From assembly GCA_965284365.1 (NCBI GenBank), contig OZ260079.1:5642001-5706000 (forward strand): a stretch of 64,000 nt of DNA, read 5' to 3'. The position numbers were made by a program, and so were the translations under genes. Within the stretch, counting starts at the first letter, position 1; the number at the start of each line of letters is the position of its first letter. Positions 52,601 to 59,691 of the stretch are shown here, piece after piece. The notes below the pieces were generated by a model. That model saw only the letters and a list, made by a program, of their open reading frames with translations. It searched no databases and was not told where the DNA came from. The stretch is from Phragmitibacter sp965284365. GTDB lineage: Bacteria > Verrucomicrobiota > Verrucomicrobiia > Verrucomicrobiales > Verrucomicrobiaceae.

Positions 52601-54401
52601 CCTTGGTGTGGACGTCATCGCTTCCGCGGGCAGCCCCTCGAAGCGTGCCCTCCTCATGACCATGGGTGTGAAGCACGTCGTGGATTCCCGTCGCGGCGAC
52701 TTCACCGATGCGGTTCTGAACCTCACCAACAATCGTGGTGTGGACGTCGTCCTCAACGCCCTCGCCGCCGAAGCCATCCCCATGGGCCTTGCCTGCTTGG
52801 CGGAATACGGGCGTTTCCTCGAAATCGGCAAACGCGACATCTACCAGAACTCCCGCATCCCGCTCTGGCCCATGCGGAAGAACGGCTCCTTCCATGTCAT
52901 CGCCATGGATGCCGTCTTTGCTGGCGACGAATCACTCACCCGCGAACTCCTCTCGGATCTCGCGAAGCTCGTGGAAAAGGGTGCCCTCGATTCCCTGCCC
53001 TACCGTGCCTTCCCCGCCTCCCGCGTGGATGCCGCCTTCCGCCTCATGGCGCAGGGCAAGCACATCGGCAAAGTGGTCGTCACCTTCTCGGACAGCTTCA
53101 TTGCCCGCCGCGGAGAACCTCCGGTCAAGCCCTTCACCATCAAGCCGGACGCCAGCTACCTCATCACCGGAGCCTTCGGTGGTTTCGGTCGTGTCTTGGG
53201 CCGCTGGCTCGCTGATTGCGGCGCGAAACACCTCGTCCTCACCGGCCGCAGTGGCGCTTCCTCACCGGAAGCCGTGGCTTTTGTGGAAGAGATGCATACC
53301 CGCGGTCTCACCACGGAAATCGTCAAGGCAGACGTCGGCACCGCTGCCGATGTCCAGCGCATGGTCGAGGCCGCTGAGCCCACTGGCTTCCCGCTTAAGG
53401 GTGTCTTCCACCTTGCCATGGTCATCGATGACGCGCCGATCTCCGCGCTGAACTCCGAGCGCATGCTCGCCGTCATGAAGCCCAAGGCTTACGGCGGCTG
53501 GCTCCTGCACGAGGCCACCAAGGGTCTCGACATGGACGCCTTCGTCATGTTCTCCTCGGTCTCCAGCATCTTCGGAAATCCCGCCCAGGCGAACTACTCC
53601 GCTGCCAATACCTTCCTCGATGCGCTGGCCCACGAACGCCACCGCCTCGGTCTCCCCGGCCTCACCATCAACTGGGGTGTCTTGGGTGGCGAAGGTTACG
53701 TGGCCCGCAATGAGCGCGTCGCGGAATTCCTGGCCCGCCAGGGTACCGCCGCTCTCACTCCCGGCGAAGTCATGTCCCTCATGGAATCCTTCCTCGTGGC
53801 CGGCGCCGATCAGGTCGCTGCCATCCGCGTGGACTGGAACAAGTGGCGTCAATCCTTCCGCGGCATGTCCGAAAATCCGCTCCTCGAGCGCGTCTTCGCC
53901 TCCACCGTGGAAAGCCAGGACGGTCACGGCGCTGCCAGCGACTGGCGTCCCCGTATCGAAGCAGCCTCTGCTGCCGAGAAAGAAGGCGTCATCTGCCAGG
54001 CCGTCCGTGAAGTGGTCGCCGGCGTGCTTCGTCTGAAGCCCGACAGCCTCCGCGACGATCAGCCGCTTACCGACCTCGGTCTCGACTCCCTCATGGGTGT
54101 GGAAATCGAGAACTCCATCGAAAGCGCGATCGGCGTCGCCCTGCCACCGACCAGCCTCATGCGTGCCCGCACCATCGGCCAGATCGCCGTGCTTATTAAC
54201 GAGCACATGGGCAACACCACCACGACCGGTGCTGCCAAGCCCGGAGCCAAAGCCGCCGCTCCTGCTGTGGTGGAAGCCCCCGCCGCCTCCGCCGAAGAAG
54301 TCGACCTCGATGCCCTCTCCGACGAGGAAATCGAACGCCTCCTCGCCGAACAAGGCGCCGACGCTGCCACCGAAGAAGCCGCCACCGAAGCCCGCTCCTA
54401 G
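46692..54401 (+). CDS. Highly reducing type I polyketide synthase, KS-AT-DH-MT-ER-KR-ACP
   Basis: A 2569-residue single-module synthase. KS (about 8-435): Cys181 (DTACSSALTA), His316 (EAHGTGT), His356 (KTNLGHLETA). AT (about 545-850): Ser638 in GHSVGE and HPFH at 739-742, which points to malonyl-CoA. DH (about 905-1185): His938, but the HxxxGxxxxP motif has Ser instead of Gly (HKVESHIIFP), and Asp1104 in LLDGALH. MT (about 1350-1580): SAM motif LEVGAGTGG. ER (about 1820-2130): LVHAGAGGVGMAA. KR (about 2150-2330): YLITGAFGGFG, an IDD motif and Tyr2302/Asn2306. ACP: Ser2466 in LGLDSL. There is no thioesterase. After the ACP an Ala/Pro linker ends in the acidic helix DLDALSDEEIERLLAEQ, like a docking tail. 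It would make a C-methylated, reduced chain; the next gene may take it over. Confidence 0.95.
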   Translation: MENRAQKDGIAIIGIGCRFPGGINDTEAFWNLLVEGREAVCEVPADRWNVERYYDAEPGIAGKSIAKRGGFIEGLDQFDPQFFGISPREAPYVDPQQRLLLETAWEAMEDAGIILDLEKGTDIGVFVGVSHNDYQVIQGTPWDSAGISPHSPTGSAHSIAANRISYCFNLLGPSVAMDTACSSALTAVHCACEHIWTGRGKVAMAGGVTIMVTPGGFIGFSQAGMLSPDGHCKAFAASANGFVRGEGAGMVLLKKLSDAIADGDPIHGVILGTALNQDGHTNGISLPSPDAQARLVRDACKDAGVHPTDIGFVEAHGTGTAVGDPIEATALSEALCPDRPADQPLAIGSSKTNLGHLETAAGMPGLVKALLILKHGQIPPSLHFDEPSPYIDFDALKLRVPTKVEPFPKSKGPRMVGINSFGFGGANAHVIVSEPPQVAKNETKVVTKDRSWPVMLSARSEEALKATAWKLTEYLEEKQSANGRSPTMPDLVYTLGTKRNHHQHRLTVVADSPTSLLQELNDFAIGQSTQKVRTSFTPRREKPARVGFVMSGQGPQWWGMGRKLMEHEPIFRQIMERCDAAMKPYASFSLLEELAKDEATSQVSRTEVGQPAIFAMQVALAELWKSWGVKPDAIVGHSVGEIAAACVAGVMSLEEGARIIVLRAKFMENCAKGDGTMLAVALDEAGARAVIARHDRTVSIAAFNGPKSLTLSGAKISLEAIQAELEPQGIFARFVRVDHPFHHAMMQPAADNLNRELASLTPQDETVPFFSTVTGDRCHGKDMVAEHWGRGVRQAVLFAPAVNAMADFGVDVWLELSAHPALVVSMQEILGARGSSTKAPIFTSARREREHDYFLETAMDLHMAGVELNFAAMTPSRRQLTLPLYAWDKARWWNESPDWKEGRLAPGGKGLLDVRLPRSLPTWIARFDARHMAFLKDHKVESHIIFPAAGYVDMVLEAGVQIFEGRPFVIEDFEIRKPLILPDPASGVIVELTYDPGERLFTLQSKFEQGAAWSVHVVGSMRGERTETEFAHSTWSGLDQPELIPFPIDEFYEHMSDLGLKYGEEFRGVRELAAGGGKGAGIVSLTEASAARAAEYPLHPVLLDGALHVFSAGAKSVEDRKARMKLPVRFGRILYLKSPGATTKVQSKVQQFNDEFIEGDVGLYDSEGKPCVLVHGFRAISMAAARRSGAPGGTRDLIYHLAWEKTASPVQPEPLAPVPLTVLQETMKRITEEVIEVRGRAKLQGAMAAQDALALVMVAKGFQSMGVGRGRFDAKTLRIAESMLRPYQRLIDALLQHELIAPEPKGGYKPTPKFSKAAGSAQKVLGAFLAHHAGHLPEATLCSSTSAELGPILRGEKDAVQVIFGGANTDLLEQFYGDGLFASPWIAALSGTVAEAARRLPEGRGLRILEVGAGTGGLASALLPQLQRGLHQYVFTDVSASLFTISGQKLSGFPEVEFKVFDLDKPVEDQNIELGSFDFVLGTNVIHAVADVTASLTRIEQLLAPGGTLMFMDIATPNLWTDSIFGLTSGWWHLTDRELRPEYPLLQRAQWETVMKKAGFAEVSSLSGLNGLHGEGQIGLFARKAWETPKPTSDTTTASAPAESSWLIFADEGGLGAKIADLIEPSGARVRIVKQGKAFAQSGDAFTLNPNTSADFLKLIETAVADAQPDRLLYLWTLDDATVGTDALLGTDPLLHLTHALENTCAAAKLRFDLVTRGAQAVGERQDAVAVAQAPAIGMFRVILSEHPNFSGGGIDLPLVPSDADAGTLWAELLSDSPEREVAFRGEARYAQRIDRGLPMHQTWLSPEVGLRLESRERGLLDTLHFTPCELPAPAPGEVLIEVRAAGMNFRDVLKALALYPAETPDARIFGDEVGGIVKAVGEGITHVAPGDHVFGLAVFGMATRTLARGGDVRKIPGKLSFEEAATLPVVFMTAWHALKNVARMRKGETILVHAGAGGVGMAAIQIAKYLGVDVIASAGSPSKRALLMTMGVKHVVDSRRGDFTDAVLNLTNNRGVDVVLNALAAEAIPMGLACLAEYGRFLEIGKRDIYQNSRIPLWPMRKNGSFHVIAMDAVFAGDESLTRELLSDLAKLVEKGALDSLPYRAFPASRVDAAFRLMAQGKHIGKVVVTFSDSFIARRGEPPVKPFTIKPDASYLITGAFGGFGRVLGRWLADCGAKHLVLTGRSGASSPEAVAFVEEMHTRGLTTEIVKADVGTAADVQRMVEAAEPTGFPLKGVFHLAMVIDDAPISALNSERMLAVMKPKAYGGWLLHEATKGLDMDAFVMFSSVSSIFGNPAQANYSAANTFLDALAHERHRLGLPGLTINWGVLGGEGYVARNERVAEFLARQGTAALTPGEVMSLMESFLVAGADQVAAIRVDWNKWRQSFRGMSENPLLERVFASTVESQDGHGAASDWRPRIEAASAAEKEGVICQAVREVVAGVLRLKPDSLRDDQPLTDLGLDSLMGVEIENSIESAIGVALPPTSLMRARTIGQIAVLINEHMGNTTTTGAAKPGAKAAAPAVVEAPAASAEEVDLDALSDEEIERLLAEQGADAATEEAATEARS

Positions 54402-54653
54402 TCCGGTCAAATAAATCGTTGATGGTGTAACCCGCCCTCTTCATCCAACATGGCGTAATTCACGCTCCCAGCGTCCATTACACCATGCCCACCGGTCATC
54501 CCACTCCCCCTAGGCCTCACCGCCAGGAGAGTGCGATGACCGTTTTTATTTCTTACGACATCGCCCGAAGTGCGGAGCCTCCCCCAAGGAGCGCGGCTGT
54601 TCCAGCCGTACCCAAGCACGCAGCAAAATCCCAGCACCCCTCACACCCCAGAT

Positions 54654-54785
54654 CGGAGTGCGGTGGCTTGCCACCGCTCGGTTGGAGGAGCTTGCTCCGA
54701 CGGGGCGGCAACGACGCATCCTCGCCCTCACATTCCGCCACCCCCGGCCCCCCTGGGACCGCCAACGTCACCGTCGCCCCACCCA
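54654..54785. repeat. Direct repeat, first copy
   Basis: This stretch starts with CGGAGTGCGGTGGCTTGCCA, continues through the GGAGGAGCTTGCTCCGACGG module and runs to CACCGTCGCCCCACCCACGA. It recurs about 276 bases downstream with few changes. Confidence 0.8.
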
Positions 54786-54833
54786 CGACGACATCCTCCC
54801 CTGGAGTTCTCTCCCGCCCCCGACCTCAAGTCT

Positions 54834-54898
54834 GGAGTGCGGTAGCTTGCTACCGCTTTGTGGTTGGAGGAGCTCGCTCCGACGGGAGGTCAGTGCCG
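54834..54898. repeat. Third copy of the module, with compensatory changes
   Basis: The hairpin here is GCGGTAG...CTACCGC, while the other two copies have GCGGTGG...CCACCGC. Both arms changed together, so the stem is kept. The second arm module also differs (GGAGGAGCTCGCTCCGACGG). Confidence 0.75.
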
Positions 54899-54929
54899 CG
54901 AAACCCCCAACTTCTCCACACCCCCGACC

Positions 54930-55077
54930 CGGAGTGCGGTGGCTTGCCACCGCTCGGTTGGAGGAGCTTGCTCCGACGGGGCGGCAACGACGCATCCTCG
55001 CCCTCACATTCCGCCACCCCCGGCCCTCCCGGGACCGCCAACGTCCTCGTTGGCATCACCGTCGCCCCACCCACGAC
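54930..55077. repeat. Direct repeat, second copy
   Basis: Near-identical to 54654-54785 except for small changes and a 12-base insertion (CTCGTTGGCATC) that creates a new GCCAAC/GTTGGC hairpin. Confidence 0.8.
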
Positions 55078-55209
55078 CGAATTTTCCACACGTCCCGAAA
55101 GATCCCCCCGACGCCGTAGGACGAATTTCCAAATTCGTCCGGCCGCACCCAACATCCGGTCATTTCCAAACGACCCCATCAGCGCCCCAATCGCAAAAGC
55201 TCCTCCTCA

Positions 55210-55240
55210 AAAACTTCGCGTCTTCGCGCCTTCGCGGTGA
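55210..55240. repeat. EDAKAR-type intergenic repeat copy
   Basis: AAAACTTCGCGTCTTCGCGC continues to CTTCGCGGTGA, 85 bases before the condensation-domain gene. It is the same family as the copies at 23388 and 43609. Confidence 0.7.
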
Positions 55241-55324
55241 CTACTTCCTATCGCCGCTCCCTCCGCCACTCCCACTCCACACCACCACCCTTCCCTAAAC
55301 TCACCTTCCTCTCCCTCTCCCTGA

Positions 55325-56755
55325 ATGCCCGACGCTAACCCCACCCCCGACGCCTCCCCAGCAGCTTCCCCCACCCCAACCCCCGAAGACCGCCGCGCCC
55401 AACTCAAACGCCTCCTCGCCGCCAAAAACACCACCACTGGCGCCCCAACCCTCAATCTCAACCTCCAACCCTTGAGCTTCTCCCAGCGCGAAATCTGGGA
55501 AACCTCCCCCGTCCCCCCCGGAGACGTCTCCAATCACATCTGCGCCTTCCTCGAGATCCGGGGAAACCTTCCTTGGGAAGCAGCCGAAGCGGCCCTGCAA
55601 CGCGTAGTCGACCGCCAGGACGTCATGCGCCTCTCCATCCTCCCCGGCAAAGACGCCCCTCTCCAGAGGATCCGCCCCACCGCCACGGCCAACATCAATT
55701 ACCGCGAACTCACTCCGGAAGAATCCAAACCGGAAGCCCTCGAGGAACTCATGCGCCAGCTCTTCCACGAGCCTTTTGATCTCGTGAATGGCCCTCTCTA
55801 CCGCGTGGCCATGCTGAAGCGCGGCGAAAAGGACTTCGTCCTCCCCATGGCCATCCATCACTCCATCGCGGATGGCTGGTCCCTCGGTGTGTACGTGCAG
55901 GACCTCGCCACCGCCTACGGCCAGGCTGCCCGGGGCATGAAGATCCCCCTGCCTCCCGTTCCCATGACCTATGCGTCGTGGGGTGCCGCCGAGCGAGCCC
56001 AGTGGACGCCCGAGGAAATAGCCCTCAAATCCGGATACTGGAAAGAGAAACTCACCAACCTGCCCCGCATCTGGGACGCCAAAGTCGATCTCACGGCCAT
56101 CAACCAAGTCCAGAACCGCTGGCGCACCGAAGTTCCGGCTGCCCTCGCACAACAAGTCCGCGATCTGGCCAAGCGCACCAGCACCACCCTCTACAGTACG
56201 CTCCTCACCGCCTTCTACATTGCCTTTTGGAAGTGGAACGGCGCCAAGGACCTGACCGTTGGTAGTCCCACCGCCAACCGAGCCCGCCGCGGCGTGCAGG
56301 AAACCATGGGCTATTGCGCGGGGAATGTCCCCATCCGGCATCAACTCGATGATTCAGAGACTTTTACAGAAGCCCAGCGTCGCGTGCAGGAGGACAGTCT
56401 GGACGCCTTCGCCCACGCCATCCCCTTCGCGGAACTGGTGAAAGTGCTCGGTGCCAGCCCCGCAGACGGCACCACGCCCATCTTCGAAGTCCGCTTTGCC
56501 CTCCAGAACCACCCCGTGCCCGACGTGGAGACACCTTCCATGTCCATCAAACTCAAGATGCGCTCCACCGGCACAGCACGATTTGCCCTCGCTTGCGAAG
56601 TCACCGAAGAGACTAGCGGATTCGAAGTTGTATGGCTATTTCACAAGACGCTGTTCCAGCGCTCAGACATCGAAACCCTCAATCAGCACTTCCAGTCCGT
56701 GCTCACCCGCGTCTGCCAAACCCCCGGCATCCGGATTGCCAGCCTCGAAAAATGA
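55325..56755 (+). CDS. Stand-alone condensation-domain protein
   Basis: A 476-residue protein with one NRPS-type condensation domain (about 45-470). The catalytic motif HHxxxDG is intact (AIHHSIADGWSLG, about residue 178-184), and the family segments LSFSQREIW, DVMRLSIL, FDLVNGPLYR and TVGSPTANR are present. There is no adenylation or carrier domain. The N-terminus has a proline-rich stretch and then PEDRRAQLKRLLAAK, similar to the short helix that often precedes condensation domains behind a PKS. Such stand-alone domains can release a carrier-bound acyl chain onto an amine or alcohol. Because the PKS has no thioesterase, this protein is the best release-enzyme candidate. The nucleophile is unknown. 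Confidence 0.9.
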   Translation: MPDANPTPDASPAASPTPTPEDRRAQLKRLLAAKNTTTGAPTLNLNLQPLSFSQREIWETSPVPPGDVSNHICAFLEIRGNLPWEAAEAALQRVVDRQDVMRLSILPGKDAPLQRIRPTATANINYRELTPEESKPEALEELMRQLFHEPFDLVNGPLYRVAMLKRGEKDFVLPMAIHHSIADGWSLGVYVQDLATAYGQAARGMKIPLPPVPMTYASWGAAERAQWTPEEIALKSGYWKEKLTNLPRIWDAKVDLTAINQVQNRWRTEVPAALAQQVRDLAKRTSTTLYSTLLTAFYIAFWKWNGAKDLTVGSPTANRARRGVQETMGYCAGNVPIRHQLDDSETFTEAQRRVQEDSLDAFAHAIPFAELVKVLGASPADGTTPIFEVRFALQNHPVPDVETPSMSIKLKMRSTGTARFALACEVTEETSGFEVVWLFHKTLFQRSDIETLNQHFQSVLTRVCQTPGIRIASLEK

Positions 56756-56839
56756 CGTATTCTCAATCATGCTCATAACGATGGGACCAACGAGAGACGT
56801 AGATAAAGGTGCCCGGCCCCGCGCATTCTCGATCTGTGA

Positions 56840-56861
56840 AGTATAACTACATAGTTATACT
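56840..56861. promoter_or_regulatory. Perfect 22-bp palindrome upstream of the desaturase
   Basis: AGTATAACTA and TAGTTATACT are perfect 10-bp arms separated by CA. The right arm contains TATACT, a good -10 box, 75 bases before the desaturase start. The site is AT-rich in a GC-rich context and looks like an operator that would block this promoter. Confidence 0.6.
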
Positions 56862-56936
56862 AAACGCCTCTTACAGCATGCCCATCGCGGACTTGGAACC
56901 AACTCCCCATCTTTCGCCTTTCCCTTTCTAACACGC

Positions 56937-57938
56937 ATGTCGACCACGATCACTGACGATACCCCGCTCTCCGGCACCACCGATCTCGAGTACGTCGACC
57001 GCTCCGATCATGACCACGGCACGCCTCACTGGGTCAATCGCATGGCCTTCCCGATCGTTAGTGCCCTGTTCTTCGCCACCCAGGCCGCCATCATTCTCGG
57101 CGTCTACTACAGCAACTATTGGATCGTTGTTCCGCTCTCCCTCCTGGCCAGCCACTTCATGCATGGCCAGCTCATCGCCTTCCACGAAGCCTCCCATGGC
57201 AGCCTTCGCAAGAACCGGACGCTGAACAACCTGGATGGCCTCATTATCGGCCTAATCAGCTTCACCAGCTTCACCCTTTACCGCGCCGCGCACCAGACGC
57301 ACCACGTGCATATCTGCTCGGAGCGCGATGAAGAATTCTGGCCCTTCGTGCGGAAGGATGTCTCCCGCACCGGCCGCATCCTGTTCGCCATCGCGGAACT
57401 GACCTTCGGCCTCTACATGACGCCCTTCGTTTTCTTCCGCGTCTTCATCCGTAAGAACTCCGCCATCCGGGCCCCGCGCGTGCGCCGGAAGATCTGGAAC
57501 GAATACATCCTTATGGGAGTATTCTGGGGCACGGTCGTTGGTACCGTTGCCTGGTTCGGACTCTGGAAATATTTCCTCTGGGTCTATCTCATCCCCGGCT
57601 GGATCGGTGGCAATCTCCAGGCCTGGCGCAAGTACATCGAACACGTCGGCATGACAGGCACCACCGCGAATGGGCTTACCCGCAGCATCGTGGACGATAC
57701 CTGGACCGGAAAGCTGGTCTCCCTCACCCTTTTGCATGAGCCTTTCCATGGAGTCCACCATCAGGTGGCAGGAATTCCCCACGCGGAAATGCCGCTCCAC
57801 CGGGAAGTGCTGCACCCTAAGGCTGAAGGGGATGTGCCTCCCTTCCCCAGCTATACCGCCGCGTTCTTCCACCTTTTCAAATGCCTCCGCGATCCAAAGG
57901 TAGGGCCACATTGGAACCAGCCCACGAATAGTGTGTGA
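56937..57938 (+). CDS. Membrane fatty acid desaturase or hydroxylase
   Basis: A 333-residue integral membrane di-iron enzyme. The three histidine boxes are complete: HEASH (about residue 83), HQTHH (about 119) and HGVHH (about 270). Hydrophobic helix pairs lie between them (SALFFATQAAIILGVYYSNY; YFLWVYLIPGWIGGNL). It inserts a double bond or hydroxyl into an acyl chain, using oxygen and electrons from a partner not found here. It starts 181 bases after the condensation gene on the same strand, with an operator-like palindrome between, so it can be controlled separately. A role in tailoring the PKS product, or in modifying membrane lipids, is inferred from position. Confidence 0.9.
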   Translation: MSTTITDDTPLSGTTDLEYVDRSDHDHGTPHWVNRMAFPIVSALFFATQAAIILGVYYSNYWIVVPLSLLASHFMHGQLIAFHEASHGSLRKNRTLNNLDGLIIGLISFTSFTLYRAAHQTHHVHICSERDEEFWPFVRKDVSRTGRILFAIAELTFGLYMTPFVFFRVFIRKNSAIRAPRVRRKIWNEYILMGVFWGTVVGTVAWFGLWKYFLWVYLIPGWIGGNLQAWRKYIEHVGMTGTTANGLTRSIVDDTWTGKLVSLTLLHEPFHGVHHQVAGIPHAEMPLHREVLHPKAEGDVPPFPSYTAAFFHLFKCLRDPKVGPHWNQPTNSV

Positions 57939-57958
57939 GGGGCTTGAGCGTTTCGCGA

Positions 57959-57999
57959 GAGTCCTTTTCTCTAACAAGAACTACAACTTAAAAGGACTC
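57959..57999 (+). promoter_or_regulatory. 5' leader hairpin that covers the ribosome binding site
   Basis: GAGTCCTTTT (57959-57968) and AAAAGGACTC (57990-57999) form a perfect 10-bp stem with a 21-base loop. The right arm contains AAAGGA, the ribosome binding site of the gene starting at 58003. When folded, the site is hidden, so translation could depend on temperature or a binding factor. Confidence 0.6.
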
Positions 58000-58002
58000 A
58001 CC

Positions 58003-58599
58003 ATGAAACGTACCAACCCAGCCTACCTAAACGGCTTGATCGTCGCCGGCTCCCTGAGCTTATGCGCCGGCTTGTCAGCCCAGAGCACGACCGTCACCAC
58101 GCAAGAGCGTAATGTGACTACATCTCCGGTCCCTGCGACCACCGTCGTTACACCGGCTCCTGCACCATCAGCCACAGTCGTCACGCCAGCGCCCGCACCT
58201 GTGAATAAGGTCCCCGCTAGCGTTACCTACGCCACCGGATCCGTCACGGAATTCGCCCCATCCTCACGGGTCGTCACCGTCCGCACGGAGAGCAGCCCTT
58301 CACCTGTGCAGTACTCCATCACCAATGAAACGGTGTATGAAGATGAAGCTGGCCGCCCCGTCGCTGTTGAAGCGATCCGCCCCGGCATCCCTACTCGCGT
58401 GTATTATACGCAGTCGGGTGACGGCTGGATCGCTTCCCGCATTGTGATCGTCGGCGCAGCCGCCCCGGCTCCTGCTGCGGCCCCTGCGGTGATTGAGCGC
58501 GAGGTCATCAAGCGCCCCAAGACCGAAGACGAGAGAGAGGCCGAGAAGGAGCTCCGCGAGGCTCGTCGTGAAGCGAAGGAAGACGCGAAAGACGATTAA
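58003..58599 (+). CDS. Secreted Pro/Thr/Val-rich envelope protein
   Basis: A 198-residue protein with a signal peptide (YLNGLIVAGSLSLCAGLSAQ). The mature N-terminal half is low complexity, with Thr/Pro/Val repeats (VVTPAPAPSATVVTPAPAP). A small folded segment follows (VTYATGSVTEFAPSSRVVTV and ETVYEDEAGRPVAVEAIRPG), resembling bacterial OB-like beta domains that occur in Verrucomicrobia. A charged Glu/Arg/Lys helix (KTEDEREAEKELREARREAK) ends the protein. The frame is open upstream to 57931, but the AAAGGA box and signal peptide fix the start at 58003. Function unknown. Confidence 0.72.
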   Translation: MKRTNPAYLNGLIVAGSLSLCAGLSAQSTTVTTQERNVTTSPVPATTVVTPAPAPSATVVTPAPAPVNKVPASVTYATGSVTEFAPSSRVVTVRTESSPSPVQYSITNETVYEDEAGRPVAVEAIRPGIPTRVYYTQSGDGWIASRIVIVGAAAPAPAAAPAVIEREVIKRPKTEDEREAEKELREARREAKEDAKDD

Positions 58600-58675
58600 C
58601 CGTCCCCGAGCTCGGCTCCTACCTAAAAGATTGACGGCGGGGCGATCCCAACCCCCAATGCCCTGCCTCATGAGA

Positions 58676-58709
58676 AGCCCCGCTGGCAAACCCCTGCCGC
58701 GGGGCTTTG
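58676..58709 (+). terminator. Probable intrinsic terminator
   Basis: An 8-bp stem AGCCCCGC/GCGGGGCT with a 15-base loop, followed only by TTGAT. It is 76 bases after the envelope-protein gene. The weak T-run makes it less certain than the other terminators. Confidence 0.55.
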
Positions 58710-58842
58710 ATGTGCCCACGGGATCAGTACGATGGTCAATGGATCGAGTGAACGTTTGCAGTTGCTCCGTGTCCCACTGTTATCCAAAATCACTGCTAAT
58801 CCCACTCCGTACTTTATCACAGCTCGCGCCTCAAACCTTGTC

Positions 58843-59616
58843 ATGAACAAACGATCATTTTCCAGCTCCACCTTTGCCTGCGCCGTATTGTTGGCCGCAG
58901 CGTTTCTCGGATTTTCCCCCACGAAGGCCACCGCTGAGGCGTCAGCCAAGGAGCTGGCCTCAGCCCTCAGCGCGACCCGTCAGGATGGACATTCTTACAT
59001 TCGTTTCCGTCTGGTGGTGAAGGGCGGAGACACCCTGCAGCTCGCCATCAAATCCCGCCGCGAGGCCAGCGCCACCGATGTGCTGTATCAAGTTCTCTGG
59101 CCCAAGGAGCGCAAGAACGAAGCGGTCTGGCTCCATCAGGATGCCAACGGCACCTTCTCCGGCTCCGTTATCACCACTGACAAAAAAGTTACTGCCCTCA
59201 GCGCTGCGGATGCCAAACAACCCGCCTTCGGCAGCGATCTCTCATATGAAGATCTCGTCGACAACTTCTATGCCTGGGGTAGCCAAACCGTCGTGGGTGA
59301 AGACACCATCGGCGGCGTAAAATGCGTTGTCCTGGAATCCAAACCCGGCGGTGTGAAGTCCACCTACAGCAGCGTGAAGAGCTGGGTGGACACCAAGCGC
59401 ATGGTCCCGCTTCGCGTGGAGAAATACAGTGGTGGCAGCCTGGTGCGCCGCATCAATACTACCGACGTGGTGCAGGACGATGGCAAACACATCGCATCAT
59501 CCCTTGCCGCCGAACGCCCCGGCCAAGGCGGCGGCACCGATCTCGAAGGCTCCAAGATCAGCCGCAGCGTGAAATACTCCGACAGCGACTTCCGCGGCGG
59601 TGGCAGCGCGAACTGA
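58843..59616 (+). CDS. Outer membrane lipoprotein-sorting (LolA-like) protein
   Basis: A 257-residue periplasmic protein with a signal peptide (STFACAVLLAAAFLGFSPTKATA). The fold is of the LolA/LppX type known in 'outer membrane lipoprotein-sorting protein' families: SYIRFRLVVKGGDTLQLAIK, DLSYEDLVDNFYAWGS, VLESKPG, VKSWVDTKRMVPLRVEKYSG and GSKISRSVKYSDSDFRGGG. These proteins bind a lipid or hydrophobic group in a half-barrel; which one is unknown here. The frame is open to 58732, but only the ATG at 58843 gives a signal peptide. A strong terminator follows. Confidence 0.82.
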   Translation: MNKRSFSSSTFACAVLLAAAFLGFSPTKATAEASAKELASALSATRQDGHSYIRFRLVVKGGDTLQLAIKSRREASATDVLYQVLWPKERKNEAVWLHQDANGTFSGSVITTDKKVTALSAADAKQPAFGSDLSYEDLVDNFYAWGSQTVVGEDTIGGVKCVVLESKPGGVKSTYSSVKSWVDTKRMVPLRVEKYSGGSLVRRINTTDVVQDDGKHIASSLAAERPGQGGGTDLEGSKISRSVKYSDSDFRGGGSAN

Positions 59617-59637
59617 AGACGCGAACAAACATCTCCA

Positions 59638-59683
59638 CCCCGCTGTCTAGAAGTTGCACTTCCAGGCCAGCGGGGTTTCTTTT
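59638..59683 (+). terminator. Intrinsic terminator after the LolA-like gene
   Basis: CCCCGCTG (59638-59645) pairs with CAGCGGGG (59668-59675), with an inner GAAGT/ACTTC stem, followed by TTTCTTTT. Confidence 0.85.
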
Positions 59684-59691
59684 GGCGGCAC

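Larger units (their letters stand above)
54402..55324. repeat. 923-base repeat-filled gap between the PKS and condensation genes
   Basis: No gene is accepted here. After the PKS stop, ATGGTGTAA (54421-54429) and TTACACCAT (54478-54486) form arms of a long inverted repeat. Then come three copies of a GGAGTGCGGTGGCTTGCCAC module, two of them inside a direct repeat of about 130-150 bases, and an EDAKAR repeat at 55210-55240. Long open frames on both strands are products of these GC-rich repeats. Because the gap lies inside a biosynthetic operon, the repeats may affect downstream expression. Confidence 0.7.

Noticed and set aside
54654..55077. CRISPR array
   Set aside because: Repeats are irregular in spacing and too few, the repeated unit is itself a hairpin module, and no cas gene is present.
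54485..55240. 251-codon frame and several others between the PKS and condensation genes
   Set aside because: Translations repeat the same phrases because they are read from direct repeats; no coding support.
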